DNA of 64,000 nucleotides from Polyangium fumosum (GTDB taxonomy: Bacteria > Myxococcota_A > Polyangia > Polyangiales > Polyangiaceae). Positions 54,651 to 63,798 of this stretch are shown here, one piece after another. The notes beneath the pieces were generated by a model, which did no database searches, was not told the DNA's origin, and was given only the letters and a program-made list of their open reading frames with translations. The position numbers and the translations under genes are program-made. Each line of letters opens with the position of its first letter. Positions within the stretch are counted from its first letter, which is position 1. The stretch lies in NCBI RefSeq assembly GCF_005144585.1, contig NZ_SSMQ01000034.1, forward strand, positions 62,001-126,000, in the 5' to 3' direction.

Positions 54651-55055
54651 TCACTGTCCCGGGAGGGCCTTCTTTGCCGCCTGCTTCGACCGGAAGTCGG
54701 CGATCGCGCTCTTGATCGCGTCCTCGGCGAGCACCGAGCAGTGGATCTTCACCGGCGGCAGGTGGAGCTCCTCCGCGATCATGCTGTTCTTGATCTGCTC
54801 GGCCTCGTCGATCGTCTTGCCCTTGAGCCACTCGGTGGCGAGGGAGGAAGAGGCGATCGCCGAGCCGCAGCCGAACGTCTTGAACTTCGCGTCCTCGATG
54901 ACCCCCGCGTCGCTCACCTTGATCTGCAGGCGCATCACGTCGCCGCACGCCGGAGCCCCGACGAGCCCCGTGCCGACGTGCTCGTCGTTCTTGTCGAGGG
55001 TGCCCACGTTGCGCGGGTTCTCGTAGTGCTCGATGACTTTCTCGCTGTATGCCAT
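54651..55055 (-). CDS. iscU: Fe-S cluster scaffold IscU
   Basis: A 134-residue scaffold. The three ligand cysteines are in GAPACGDVM, TFGCGSAIASSS and HCSVLAEDAI, and LPPVK (the HscA-binding LPPVK motif) precedes the last. The protein is complete and normal length. It follows iscS by 24 bp. Confidence 0.96.
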   Translation of the reverse strand: MAYSEKVIEHYENPRNVGTLDKNDEHVGTGLVGAPACGDVMRLQIKVSDAGVIEDAKFKTFGCGSAIASSSLATEWLKGKTIDEAEQIKNSMIAEELHLPPVKIHCSVLAEDAIKSAIADFRSKQAAKKALPGQ

Positions 55056-55079
55056 GGCTCGAAACTCTCCTACCTCAAA

Positions 55080-56303
55080 TCAATGCGCGGCCCACTGCAC
55101 GGAAGCGAGATCGATGCCTTCCTTGTGCATCTCGTAGAGCGGGGACATCTCGCGGAGCTTGTTTACCTTGCGGATCACGAGGTCGGCCACGTAGTCGACC
55201 TCCTCCTCGGTGGTGAAACGACCGAGGCCAAACCGAATCGACGAGTGGGCGAGGTCGTCGCCGATGCCCATCGCGTGCAGCACGTACGAAGGCTCGAGGC
55301 TCGCGCTCGTGCAAGCCGAGCCGCTCGACACCGCCACGTCCTTGATCGCCATGATCATGGCCTCGCCCTCGACGAACGCGAACGAGAGGTTGAGGTTGCC
55401 CGGGAGCCGGTGCTCGAGCGAGCCGTTCACGATGACCTCGTCGAGCTCGCTCGTGATGCGCCGGCGAAGTTTCTCGCGCAGCGCGAGGAGACGCTCGCTC
55501 TCCGCGCGTCCCTCCTCCAGCATGATCTCCGCGGCCCTGGCGAAGCCCACGATGCCCGGCACGTTCAGCGTGCCCGAGCGCATGCCGTACTCGTGCCCGC
55601 CGCCGTCCATCTGCGCGACGAGGCGCACGCGCGGCTTCGACCGACGCACGTAGAGCCCACCAACTCCTTTGGGCCCATACATCTTGTGCGCGGTGATCGA
55701 GGCGAGATCGACGTGCATCGCCTCGACGTCGAAGGGCACCTTGCCCACGCCCTGCACCGCGTCCGAGTGCAGAAGGACGCCGCGTGACCGCGTGATCTTG
55801 CCGATCTCCGCGATCGGCTGCACCGTGCCGACCTCGTTGTTCGCGAGCATCACCGAGACGAGGATCGTCTTGTCCGTGATCGCCTTCGCGACGTCGTCGG
55901 GATCGACGCGACCATCCTTGCCGACGGGCAGGTACGTCACTTCGTAGCCCTGCTTCTCCAGGCGCTTGCACGTGTCGAGCACGGCCTTGTGCTCGATCAC
56001 CGTGGTGACGATGTGGTTGCCCTTCTCTTTGTAGAGCTCGGCGACGCCCTTGATCGCGAGGTTGTTGCTCTCGGTCGCGCCCGACGTGAAGACGATCTCC
56101 TTCGGGTTCGACGCGCCCACGAGCTTCGCCAGGATCTCCCGCGAGCGCGAGACCGCTTCCTCCGCCGTCCACCCGAACACGTGGCTCCGGCTGGCCGCGT
56201 TGCCAAACCGAGCGTTGAAATACGGCAGCATCGCCTCCACGACGCGCGGATCGACCGGCGTCGTGGCGTGGTAGTCCATGTAAATCGGGATCTGGATCGA
56301 CAT
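55080..56303 (-). CDS. iscS: Cysteine desulfurase IscS
   Basis: A 407-residue PLP enzyme that takes sulfur from L-cysteine for cluster assembly. [14 protein letters not shown] is the N-terminal motif, [15 protein letters not shown] holds the PLP-Lys region and [18 protein letters not shown] the mobile loop with the active-site Cys. ATG 56303 follows GAGAGACG. The gene starts 27 bp after merR. Confidence 0.96.
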   Translation of the reverse strand: MSIQIPIYMDYHATTPVDPRVVEAMLPYFNARFGNAASRSHVFGWTAEEAVSRSREILAKLVGASNPKEIVFTSGATESNNLAIKGVAELYKEKGNHIVTTVIEHKAVLDTCKRLEKQGYEVTYLPVGKDGRVDPDDVAKAITDKTILVSVMLANNEVGTVQPIAEIGKITRSRGVLLHSDAVQGVGKVPFDVEAMHVDLASITAHKMYGPKGVGGLYVRRSKPRVRLVAQMDGGGHEYGMRSGTLNVPGIVGFARAAEIMLEEGRAESERLLALREKLRRRITSELDEVIVNGSLEHRLPGNLNLSFAFVEGEAMIMAIKDVAVSSGSACTSASLEPSYVLHAMGIGDDLAHSSIRFGLGRFTTEEEVDYVADLVIRKVNKLREMSPLYEMHKEGIDLASVQWAAH

Positions 56304-56330
56304 CGGTTTCGTCTCTCTTCGAAGCACCCG

Positions 56331-56978
56331 CTAGCGGTCCGCGCCACTTCGGGAGTGCCCGTTTCCGCCGTGAATTCCGGCCACTAGCTCGGGCTCGGCT
56401 TGCTTCCGATCATGCACGTTGCAGTCGGTGCAAGCGGCCACGAGCTCGTCGGGAGCACACGTGTCGCACGTGTCGAGGTAATCGATGCTCGCCTCGAGCT
56501 CACGCTCGAGCGAGGAGAGCCGCGCGATCTGCGCGCGCGTCTCTTCGAGCTTCTGCTGGTAGATCGACCGGACCTGCGCCATCGCCTCGGGCGCCGAAGG
56601 CGCGTTCTCCCAGAACGCGACGATCTCCTGGATCTGCGAGAGGCTGAGGCCGAGATCGTGTAGCTTGCCGATCCACCGGACACGCGTGACCGCCGCCTGA
56701 TCGTAGAGCCGATACCGGCCCTTCGACCGCGCGTGCGGCCGGAGCAAACCCACCTCCTCGTAGTGGTGGATCGCTCGCACCGTCTTGCCGACGGCCCGCG
56801 CGATGTCCCCGACCTGGAGAAGGCGCTCGGCCCCGTGCCCGTCCCGATCCTCGTCGAGATCGGGCGGCACGAGCCCCACGTCGACCCGATGCGCACCCGC
56901 CGCACGAACGCCATCCGGGAGAGGAAGGACACCCCTCTCGAGTCCACGCGCTAAAGGTAGGTGGCGAATCGGCCGCAT
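56331..56978 (-). CDS. MerR-family regulator leading the isc operon
   Basis: A 215-residue regulator. The HTH is LLQVGDIARAVGKTVRAIHHYEEVGLLRPH (read as two helices, with RAIHHYEEVGLL the recognition part), then SKGRYRLYDQAAVTRVRWI and a coiled coil. The C-terminal tail has CDTCAPDELVAACTDCNVHD, with two C-x2-C pairs that could bind Fe-S or metal. The ATG at 56978 has GGAG 6 nt upstream and lies just after a palindromic operator. It probably replaces IscR as the Fe-S-sensing controller here (inference). Confidence 0.85.
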   Translation of the reverse strand: MRPIRHLPLARGLERGVLPLPDGVRAAGAHRVDVGLVPPDLDEDRDGHGAERLLQVGDIARAVGKTVRAIHHYEEVGLLRPHARSKGRYRLYDQAAVTRVRWIGKLHDLGLSLSQIQEIVAFWENAPSAPEAMAQVRSIYQQKLEETRAQIARLSSLERELEASIDYLDTCDTCAPDELVAACTDCNVHDRKQAEPELVAGIHGGNGHSRSGADR

Positions 56979-56988
56979 CCAAAACTCC

Positions 56989-57012
56989 AACCCTCACGCA
57001 TGCGTGAGGGTT
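56989..57012. promoter_or_regulatory. 24-bp perfect palindrome, likely MerR operator
   Basis: The half-site AACCCTCACGCA is followed directly by its exact reverse complement. It lies 11 bp before the merR start and 57 bp before the divergent gene, the usual place of a MerR-type dyad between -35 and -10. The core CCTCA...TGAGG resembles the known SoxR box pattern. A second, weaker dyad (CCTAA...TTAGG, 57014-57031) stands next to it. Confidence 0.75.
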
Positions 57013-57068
57013 ACCTAACGGAAGGTTTAGGCGGCCCTCGGGAGGCTGTCAACCGGAGCAGGACGAAA

Positions 57069-58010
57069 ATGCATGCGATCGAGCTGAGGAAGCGCCCGAT
57101 CCCCGAGGCGCTCGCGCTCGGCCCCGCGCTCGTCGAGCGAGCCGAGCAGGCCCAGGCGGCGCACCTCGCGCTGAGCCTGGTCGACGGAGCCACGGTGGTG
57201 CTCGGCGCGGCGCAACGAGCCGGCCGCGTCGTGGACCTCGCAGCGTGCATGCAGAGGGGCATCCCGATCCTGCGCCGCGCGACGACAGGGACGGCAGCCT
57301 GGCTCGGCGGCCGGGGCCTCGTGGTGACGCTCGCGTTACCACACGTCGCAGCGCTCGTCGCGGACGCGACGCCGCGGACGCTGCTGAACCGGAACGTGCG
57401 CCCGCTCCTCGGCGCGTTGACCCGCGCAGGGATGCTCGCACATTATTTCGGACGCGAATGGATCACGCTGCGTCGTCGCCCAGCGGCGCTGCTCGGCTTC
57501 GACGTCGCCGCGTCGGGCGCCGTCCTCGTGGAGGCGTTCATCGGTCACGACGCGTCGATCGCGTTGCCCGACGAGATCACGACCGAGAGCGAGCGCGCCG
57601 TTGATCGGTTCCTCGGCAAGAAGCCCGCATCGCTCGCCGAGCTCGCGACCGACACGCCGCTCGACCTCGATCGGTTCGCGCATGCGCTTCTCGATGCCTT
57701 GCGGGCCCGCACCGAGCCCACGATCACGACGCCAGCGATCGGAGCGGACGAGCTCGACACGCGCCCCTTCGCGCCGATCGAGCACGCGCGCGATCCCATC
57801 CCCAAACGTTTGCTCCTCAAACCGGCCGTGCGTGTCCCGATCGGCTGGATCGAATCCGCGATCGAGCCCGAAGGCGCGCGGCGCGCATGGCTCGGCGGAG
57901 ACGTGCTCGCACCGCGCTGGGCGCTCGCGCGCATCGCAACCCAAGGAGATACGGGCATGCCGGAGATCGCGCTCGAAGGCGCGACGATGGCCGATCTGCT
58001 CGCCTGCTGA
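57069..58010 (+). CDS. Lipoate-protein-ligase-like (BPL/LPL fold) protein
   Basis: 313 residues. PILRRATTGTAAWLGGRGLVVTLALPH (residues about 68-94, given in part as RRATTGTAAWLGGRGL) matches the RR-x-(S/T)GG-x2-W/Y-H core of lipoate and biotin ligases, but GGG is replaced by TTGT. FGREWITLRRRPAALLGFDV resembles the second conserved strand. It may be a degenerate or divergent ligase. ATG 57069 follows GGAGCAGGAC. Divergent from merR, so perhaps under the same regulator. Function unknown. Confidence 0.65.
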   Translation: MHAIELRKRPIPEALALGPALVERAEQAQAAHLALSLVDGATVVLGAAQRAGRVVDLAACMQRGIPILRRATTGTAAWLGGRGLVVTLALPHVAALVADATPRTLLNRNVRPLLGALTRAGMLAHYFGREWITLRRRPAALLGFDVAASGAVLVEAFIGHDASIALPDEITTESERAVDRFLGKKPASLAELATDTPLDLDRFAHALLDALRARTEPTITTPAIGADELDTRPFAPIEHARDPIPKRLLLKPAVRVPIGWIESAIEPEGARRAWLGGDVLAPRWALARIATQGDTGMPEIALEGATMADLLAC

Positions 58011-58036
58011 GAATCGATCGTTTGATCCCCCCCCAA

Positions 58037-58066
58037 AAAAACGCCCCGCGTCGGCAGGGCGTTTTT
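58037..58066. terminator. Rho-independent bidirectional terminator
   Basis: The inverted repeat AAAACGCCC...GGGCGTTTTT with an 11-base loop is flanked by an A-run on the left and a T-run on the right, so it can end transcription from both the plus-strand ligase-like gene and the minus-strand lipoprotein gene. This is the clearest intrinsic terminator in the window. Confidence 0.9.
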
Positions 58067-58087
58067 CCTCGCGGCGAGCTCTTCAGC

Positions 58088-59389
58088 TCACTTGGGATCT
58101 TCGATCGGATCCGTGCCGACGACGACCGTGCCGCCGTTCGCAACCCACTCGAAGCCGTCGACGAGGACCGTCGAGTCCCACGCGGTGTCGCCCGTGTCCC
58201 AGATGGCCCAGCGGATCGTCACCTCGTCGCCGCCCTTGATCGGGGCCTGCGTCTGCAACCACGACGTGCCGCCCGCCTCGTCCCACGTGCCGAAGCCCGT
58301 GCCCTCCATCTCGCCGGGGCCGGACGGGCAGGTGAACTGCGGATAGAACGAGTCGTACGAGCAGACGTCGAAGTACGCGATGTTGACGCTCACCGGGTTC
58401 GTGTTCTTGTCGAAGGAGATGTTGCCGTTGATCGAGCCCTGCGGCTCCGGCGACACGAGCGCGATGAACTGATCGTTGAACTGCGTGCAGACGTACTCCG
58501 GGAACTCCATCGAGTAGAACTTGAACTTGAACTTGTAGCCCGTCGCGTTCTTGGGCGACCGGATCTTCACCTCGAGCCCGACGTCGTCGTTGATGTCCGG
58601 ATCGCCGTCGCAGCCGGGCACGTCCTGCGGGAAGCCGGGCGGCGGGGTGCCAGCGCCGATCTCGCTGCAGCTCAGGCTGCCGCAAGCGCCCGCCTGGTTC
58701 GGAAGGCGCGCGTAGCCCGAGGAGAGCGTGAGCATGCGCGTGCCCTTCTGCACGTTCACGTTCGGCCCGAAGCCGCTCTGGATGCCGATGTGCCTCGTGT
58801 ACGAGGCGGGGTTGCCGTTCGCGCGCACGTATTGCGCGCTGAGCACGCCCCACTTCTTGTCGGCCGGCGTGATGAACTGGCAGAGGTCGAGCGCGCGCGC
58901 GCCGTTCTGCGGATCCGTGTCCTGAAGCCCGATGTTGTCGTCGCACGCCGCAGGCGCGACGTTGTCGGTGACGCCGTCGCAGTCCTCGTCCGCAGCCGTC
59001 GCCATCGGATCGTTCGGATCCGTAGCAACCTCGATCGAGCCCGGCGAGACGTTGGCGTCGCAGTCGTTGCAGTCGCCCTGCGCCTCGGAGAATCCATCGC
59101 CGTCGTTGTCGACGTTCGTATCGTTGCTGCACTGCGCACTGCCGCCGCCGGAGCCGTTGCCGCCCGAGCCGACGAACGTGCCTCCGACACCATCCGAGGA
59201 GGTCGAGCCCCCGGTGCCAGGCTGCCCGGAGGAGCCCGAGCCGCCGTTGCCCCCCGAGTCCTCTCCACCGGACCCGCCGTCGTTGTCGAATACGTTGCGA
59301 CCGCCGGTCGCCCCGCAACCGGCGGAGCCTGCCGCGGCAACGCCCAGAACCGCGGCGAGACCGAACAGAACCAGATGGCTACGCTTCAT
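58088..59389 (-). CDS. Lipoprotein with MopE-like metal-binding motif and choice-of-anchor domain, paralogue 1
   Basis: 433 residues. A signal peptide with lipobox (AGSAGC at about residue 25) leads to a Gly/Ser linker (about 30-85). NDGDGFSEAQGDCNDCDANVS is a Ca-binding-like MopE/dockerin-type motif (quoted from DGDGFSEAQGDCNDCD), followed by DEDCDGVTDN. From about 150, a beta-rich domain of the choice-of-anchor L type (GYKFKFKFYSMEFPEYV, FNDQFIALV) continues to the end. GGAGAAGGATC precedes ATG 59389. Likely outer surface. Confidence 0.85.
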   Translation of the reverse strand: MKRSHLVLFGLAAVLGVAAAGSAGCGATGGRNVFDNDGGSGGEDSGGNGGSGSSGQPGTGGSTSSDGVGGTFVGSGGNGSGGGSAQCSNDTNVDNDGDGFSEAQGDCNDCDANVSPGSIEVATDPNDPMATAADEDCDGVTDNVAPAACDDNIGLQDTDPQNGARALDLCQFITPADKKWGVLSAQYVRANGNPASYTRHIGIQSGFGPNVNVQKGTRMLTLSSGYARLPNQAGACGSLSCSEIGAGTPPPGFPQDVPGCDGDPDINDDVGLEVKIRSPKNATGYKFKFKFYSMEFPEYVCTQFNDQFIALVSPEPQGSINGNISFDKNTNPVSVNIAYFDVCSYDSFYPQFTCPSGPGEMEGTGFGTWDEAGGTSWLQTQAPIKGGDEVTIRWAIWDTGDTAWDSTVLVDGFEWVANGGTVVVGTDPIEDPK

Positions 59390-59565
59390 GATCCTTCTCC
59401 ATCCCCGCTCGCACGGAGACAAGCCAAGCCGGACGCGAACACAGCGCCGCACACCTCGCGCGCGCGGACTGCAACTCGAAGTGTACCAACGCGTCGACGT
59501 TCTTGAATAGAGATCGCGTCCGGAGCGCCACAAGGGGAGAGGACGCTCCGGACACGCGCCGCGGG

Positions 59566-60891
59566 TCACTTCGGGATGATGACCTCGGTCACCGTCGTGC
59601 CGGGCTTACCCGACCAGCGCCAGTTGTCGATCAACGCGGAGGAGTCGACCCTCCCGTCCGAGGAGTCGTACGTGACGAGGCGCAGGCGGATCGGCTTGCC
59701 CGGCGTCACGGCCGTCGTCGTACGCAGCCACCCCGTCGAGCCGTGTGTCCAGCCGGCGTTCGCTTCGTCCTTCTCGAACGTGGTCCCGACGAGCTGCTTC
59801 GTCTCGAGCGCGCACTTGAACGAGAACCCGCTCGCCACGCACTCCCCCGTGGGCCCCACAGGGTTTCCCGGGCAACCGCACGCCTCGAAGAATTTGTTGT
59901 TCACGCTGATCGGCGCGCCGAACATATCGAACGCAATGTTCCCGTCGCTCTGTCCCATCGGGAACGGGACCATGGACGCGATGAAGAAGTCGTTGTACTC
60001 GCGGCACAGGAAGTCCGGCCACTCGTAGCTGAAGAACTGGAAGTCGAACGAGACGCTGAGCGCGTTCGACGGGACGTCGATCTCCATCTCCAGGCCCGTC
60101 GCGTCGTGCGGCAGGCCCGTGATCACGTTCGGGCACGAGGGGCTCGCCTTCGGGAAGCCGAAGGGCGCGTTGCTCGTGTAGCCCTTGTCGAACGTGCGGT
60201 ACGTGGCGTCCGCGTCGCCCTTGTCCCGCGCCTTGCCCGACGACAGGAGGAGCATCGAGTTGCCCTCCTGCGGGTTGTTGTTCGTCCCGAGCTTCGGGAC
60301 GATCCCATGCCCGAGGTGGAAGTTCGCCAGTTGCGCCGCGTTGACCGGCGGCGGAGTCCCGTCCGCGAGCACCCACTTCGCGCTCTTCAAGAACCTGCAG
60401 ACGCCCATCGCCTTGGCCGCGTCGGCAGGATCCATGCTGGCGAGCACGAGGTCGCTGTCGCAGGCAGGCGGCAGGACGTCGACCGTGCCGTCGCAGTCCT
60501 CGTCCGCAGGCTCGGGGAGGTTGCCGTTCTCGTCCATCTCCGCGATGACCTCGACCGCGCTCGGATTGACGAACTTGTCGCAGTCGTTGCAGTCGCCTTC
60601 GAGCTCGGTGTAGCCGTCGCCGTCGTTGTCCGCGTCGGGCGCGCCCTCGTCACAAGCCCCGCCGCCCGCGCCGCCCGTGCCGGTCGACGAGGTGCTGGTC
60701 GTGATGAGGATGTTGCCATCGCCGCCCTGACCGAAGTTGCCGGCGCCGCCCTGACCGCCGGAGCCGCCGGATCCCCCCTCCCCCCCGGAGTTGCCGCTGC
60801 CGCCGCCCGCGGCGCATGCGCCCGCTGCCGTCGCGGCGATGACGCACAACCCGACGAGCCCGAACCATGTGGATGTTCTCGACCGCTTCAT
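59566..60891 (-). CDS. Lipoprotein with MopE-like metal-binding motif and choice-of-anchor domain, paralogue 2
   Basis: 441 residues, the same architecture as the next gene downstream (58088-59389): lipobox TAAGACAAGG, Gly-rich linker, DNDGDGYTELEGDCNDCDKF metal site, DEDCDGTVDV, then SVSFDFQFFSYEWPDFLC and a C-terminal domain with WLRTTTAVTPGKPIRLRL. It arose by tandem duplication; identity is moderate, so the event is old. Separated by 176 bp from its paralogue, with its own good ribosome site. Confidence 0.85.
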   Translation of the reverse strand: MKRSRTSTWFGLVGLCVIAATAAGACAAGGGSGNSGGEGGSGGSGGQGGAGNFGQGGDGNILITTSTSSTGTGGAGGGACDEGAPDADNDGDGYTELEGDCNDCDKFVNPSAVEVIAEMDENGNLPEPADEDCDGTVDVLPPACDSDLVLASMDPADAAKAMGVCRFLKSAKWVLADGTPPPVNAAQLANFHLGHGIVPKLGTNNNPQEGNSMLLLSSGKARDKGDADATYRTFDKGYTSNAPFGFPKASPSCPNVITGLPHDATGLEMEIDVPSNALSVSFDFQFFSYEWPDFLCREYNDFFIASMVPFPMGQSDGNIAFDMFGAPISVNNKFFEACGCPGNPVGPTGECVASGFSFKCALETKQLVGTTFEKDEANAGWTHGSTGWLRTTTAVTPGKPIRLRLVTYDSSDGRVDSSALIDNWRWSGKPGTTVTEVIIPK

Positions 60892-61153
60892 GACGACGCC
60901 CTCGTGATGCAAAAGGATTCCTCGGGGACTCACGGTCGCCGTCGTCGCCCGATGGCCCGCCGGATCGGCCACGTCGAGCAAGCGGTACCTCGGGGAAAGA
61001 AAGACGCGCGTATCGATGGACACGGCGAGCGCAAGCATGCCTAGCGTAGCCGAACGGCCCGCAGGCTGTCACGCGCTCGGGGCGCTTCCAGGGTCCTGGA
61101 GGGAGGAGGGGCGGGGGAACGTAGGAGCGCGCGCCACGCGGACGCGCCGCCGC
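60892..61153. other. Intergenic region, metK end to lipoprotein start
   Basis: 262 bp in front of the minus-strand lipoprotein gene and after the metK stop. It should contain the lipoprotein promoter. I could not find a convincing promoter, hairpin or small gene. Confidence 0.5.
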
Positions 61154-62410
61154 TCAGGCTTCGGGCGAGGTCGAGGAAGCCTTCTTGCGCTTCTTCTGGT
61201 CCTTCTTGCTGCTGCCGTTCGCATGCGACGAGCCGTTCGAGGTCGACACACTCGGGCGGAGCAGGTCGTCGGCCATCTTCGCGGCGCGATCCGTCTTCTC
61301 CCAGGAGAAGTCGTCCCGGCCGAAATGCCCGTACGCCGCGGTCTTGCGGTAGATCGGCTTGAGCAGGTCGAGCTGATCGATGATCGCCTTCGGCCGCATG
61401 TCGAAGCTCTCGAGGATGTACTTCTCGAGCACCTCGTCGGCGACGCGGCCCGTGCCGAAGGTGTTCACGTGCACGCCGACCGGCTGCGCGACGCCGATCG
61501 CGTAGGCGATCTGCACCTCGCAACGCGCCGCGAGCTTCGCCGCGACGACGTTCTTCGCGACGTACCGCGCGTAGTAGCAGGCCGAGCGATCGACCTTCGT
61601 CGGGTCCTTGCCGCTGAAGGCGCCGCCGCCGTGCCGGCCCATGCCGCCGTACGTGTCGACGATGATCTTGCGGCCCGTGAGGCCCGCGTCGCCGTAGGGG
61701 CCGCCGATGACGAACCGGCCCGTGGGGTTGATGAAGAACTTCGTGTTCTTGTCGACGAGCTTCTGCGGGAGGACCTTGTCGATGACGAGCGTGCGCATCG
61801 CCTCGACGATCTCCTTGTGCTTGACGTCCGGCCCGTGCTGCGTCGAGAGCACGACCGCGGCGATGCGCGCGGGGACGTCGTTCTCGTACTCGATCGTCAC
61901 CTGCGTCTTGCCGTCCGGCCGGAGCCAGTTGACCTTCTTCGACTTGCGGACCTCGGCGAGCTTGCGGGCCATGCGGTGCGCGAACGAGATCGGGGCCGGC
62001 ATGAGCTCGGGGGTCTCGTCCGTTGCGTACCCGAACATCAGGCCCTGGTCCCCTGCACCCTGCTCCTTGAACAGGCCCTCGCCCTCCGTCACGCCGCGCG
62101 AGATGTCCGGGCTCTGCTTCTCGATCGCCGTGAGCACCGCGCACGTCTCGTAGTCGAAGCCCATCGACGAGTCCGTGTACCCGATGTCCTTGATCGTGCT
62201 GCGGACGACCACGGGCATGTCGACCCACGCGGAGGTCGTGATCTCGCCGGCCACGATCGCCATGCCGGTCTTCACCATCGTCTCGCAAGCGACACGCGCC
62301 GTCGGATCCTGCGCGAGGATGCCGTCGAGGATGGCGTCGGAGATCTGGTCGCAAATCTTGTCGGGGTGGCCTTCCGTGACGGACTCGGACGTGAACTGGT
62401 AACGGCGCAT
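61154..62410 (-). CDS. metK: S-adenosylmethionine synthetase
   Basis: Makes SAM from methionine and ATP. 418 residues, with [21 protein letters not shown] (quoted in part: [11 protein letters not shown]) for the methionine loop, [12 protein letters not shown] for [20 protein letters not shown] and [17 protein letters not shown] for the P-loop. A Lys/Ser-rich tail of about 30 residues (DQKKRKKAS) is unusual. AAGGAG precedes ATG 62410. It supplies the methyl donor for the methyltransferases seen here, as for the whole cell. Confidence 0.97.
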   Translation of the reverse strand: MRRYQFTSESVTEGHPDKICDQISDAILDGILAQDPTARVACETMVKTGMAIVAGEITTSAWVDMPVVVRSTIKDIGYTDSSMGFDYETCAVLTAIEKQSPDISRGVTEGEGLFKEQGAGDQGLMFGYATDETPELMPAPISFAHRMARKLAEVRKSKKVNWLRPDGKTQVTIEYENDVPARIAAVVLSTQHGPDVKHKEIVEAMRTLVIDKVLPQKLVDKNTKFFINPTGRFVIGGPYGDAGLTGRKIIVDTYGGMGRHGGGAFSGKDPTKVDRSACYYARYVAKNVVAAKLAARCEVQIAYAIGVAQPVGVHVNTFGTGRVADEVLEKYILESFDMRPKAIIDQLDLLKPIYRKTAAYGHFGRDDFSWEKTDRAAKMADDLLRPSVSTSNGSSHANGSSKKDQKKRKKASSTSPEA

Positions 62411-62547
62411 GGATGCTCCTTGGGACGGACGGGGCGTACGCATACGCCGTGGACGATGCACCGTCAACGCGCGGAATAGGACAAAAGCGAAGCGCCGGGC
62501 CCTCCGAAGGCGACCCGGCGCACGCGACACTGTCCCTGGAAAATCTA

Positions 62548-63549
62548 TCAGCCGCCCAGCCCCTCGAGCTTAGCGACGAGGTCGGGCGAGAAGGTGCCCT
62601 GCGTGAGACGCGAGCGCACCTGCTTGAAGAGGCCTTGCCACTTGGACTTCTGGTCGGCCGTGAGTTCCACGACCGTCATCTTGCCCTTCAGGCGAGCGAA
62701 CGCGGCGTCGTCTTCGCTGCGGATGCGCTTCGTGAGCGCCGCGCTGGCGATCTTGCCCGTGTCCTGGAGGATCGCCTGGAGGTCGGCCGGCAGCCCGTCG
62801 AGCTTCTTGCTCGACAGAACGAGCGCGCCGACCGCGAAGCCGGACGCATCGGCGACGATGGTGTCGAGCTTCGACGCCCACTGGAGCTGTTCGGCGACGA
62901 GCGCGGGCGCGACGAGCGCGTTGACGGCGCCCGTGCCGAGGTTCGGCAGGACCTCGGGGATGCCGAGCGGAACGGGCGTCACGCCGCCGATGACCTGGAA
63001 AAACACCGGCATCACCGCGTCGTCGCGCCACACGTAGGGCTTCGTGCCCTTGAAGTCTTCGGGCAATCGCACCGCGACGCCCTTCGTGATGAGGTGCGCC
63101 TGGCCGACGTCGCCCCAGCCGAGGATGCGGAAGCCAGCGTCCGCCGCGCCCTTCTCGAACTCGGGCCGCATGGTCTCGCGCGCGGCGTCGAGCTTCGCCC
63201 ACGAGGAGAAGAGGCCCGGCATCTGCAGCGCGAGGATGGGCTTGTGAACCTTGCCGAGACCAACCGCCGTGACCGCGGCGCCGTCGAGCTGGCCGGACTT
63301 CATCTTGCCGACCATCGCGCCTTCGTCGCCCTGCTGGCCGTTGTAATAGAAGCGGAGTTCGAGCCGGCCGCCGCTCTTCTCGGCCACCGCCTTCTCCCAA
63401 ACACTGAACACTTGCCCCCAGGGGCTCGACTTCGGCGCAAGCGTGCCGATCGTGATCACTTCAGCGGCACTCGCATCCTGCGACGCACCGATCCCCGCGA
63501 GGACCGTCAGGGCGCCGAGGAGTTTCACCATCGCTCTTCGCAGCATCAT
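62548..63549 (-). CDS. TRAP-transporter-type solute-binding protein (DctP family)
   Basis: 333 residues. A signal peptide (residues about 1-27, ending DASAAE) precedes [20 protein letters not shown], the DctP start. Conserved features include [15 protein letters not shown] and the Arg-containing [10 protein letters not shown] ligand site, then [18 protein letters not shown]. No DctQ or DctM gene is adjacent, so it may be an orphan binding protein. GGAGGC precedes ATG 63549. Confidence 0.9.
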   Translation of the reverse strand: MMLRRAMVKLLGALTVLAGIGASQDASAAEVITIGTLAPKSSPWGQVFSVWEKAVAEKSGGRLELRFYYNGQQGDEGAMVGKMKSGQLDGAAVTAVGLGKVHKPILALQMPGLFSSWAKLDAARETMRPEFEKGAADAGFRILGWGDVGQAHLITKGVAVRLPEDFKGTKPYVWRDDAVMPVFFQVIGGVTPVPLGIPEVLPNLGTGAVNALVAPALVAEQLQWASKLDTIVADASGFAVGALVLSSKKLDGLPADLQAILQDTGKIASAALTKRIRSEDDAAFARLKGKMTVVELTADQKSKWQGLFKQVRSRLTQGTFSPDLVAKLEGLGG

Positions 63550-63798
63550 GAGAAGCCTCCGTCTCGGTTCTTCCGACCCTCGTACGCGACGTGTCTCGAG
63601 GGTTCCTCCTGGCCTGCGCGTGTTCGTATACCGGAGCTCGTCGCTCTCGAACAGACAGGCTCGCCCCGTACGCACGCACGATGCACCGCAGCATCGAGCA
63701 TCGCGTTCCAGGAAGAGGGCGGCACGGGACAGTGGACGATGGGGCCACGACGTTATTCACGTTGCCGCATCGCGAAAAACCCTGATGATAGCGACCCG
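63550..63798. other. Divergent intergenic region upstream of the solute-binding protein
   Basis: 249 bp separating the minus-strand binding-protein gene from the plus-strand gene at the window end. Both promoters should lie here. No clear boxes, hairpin or operator seen; a TTATTCACGTTGCCG stretch near 63752 is the most AT-rich part. Confidence 0.5.

Noticed and set aside
62411-62547. SAM riboswitch upstream of metK
   Set aside because: The leader is on the minus strand and short; I saw no kink-turn or SAM-I/II core, only a simple GC-rich leader.
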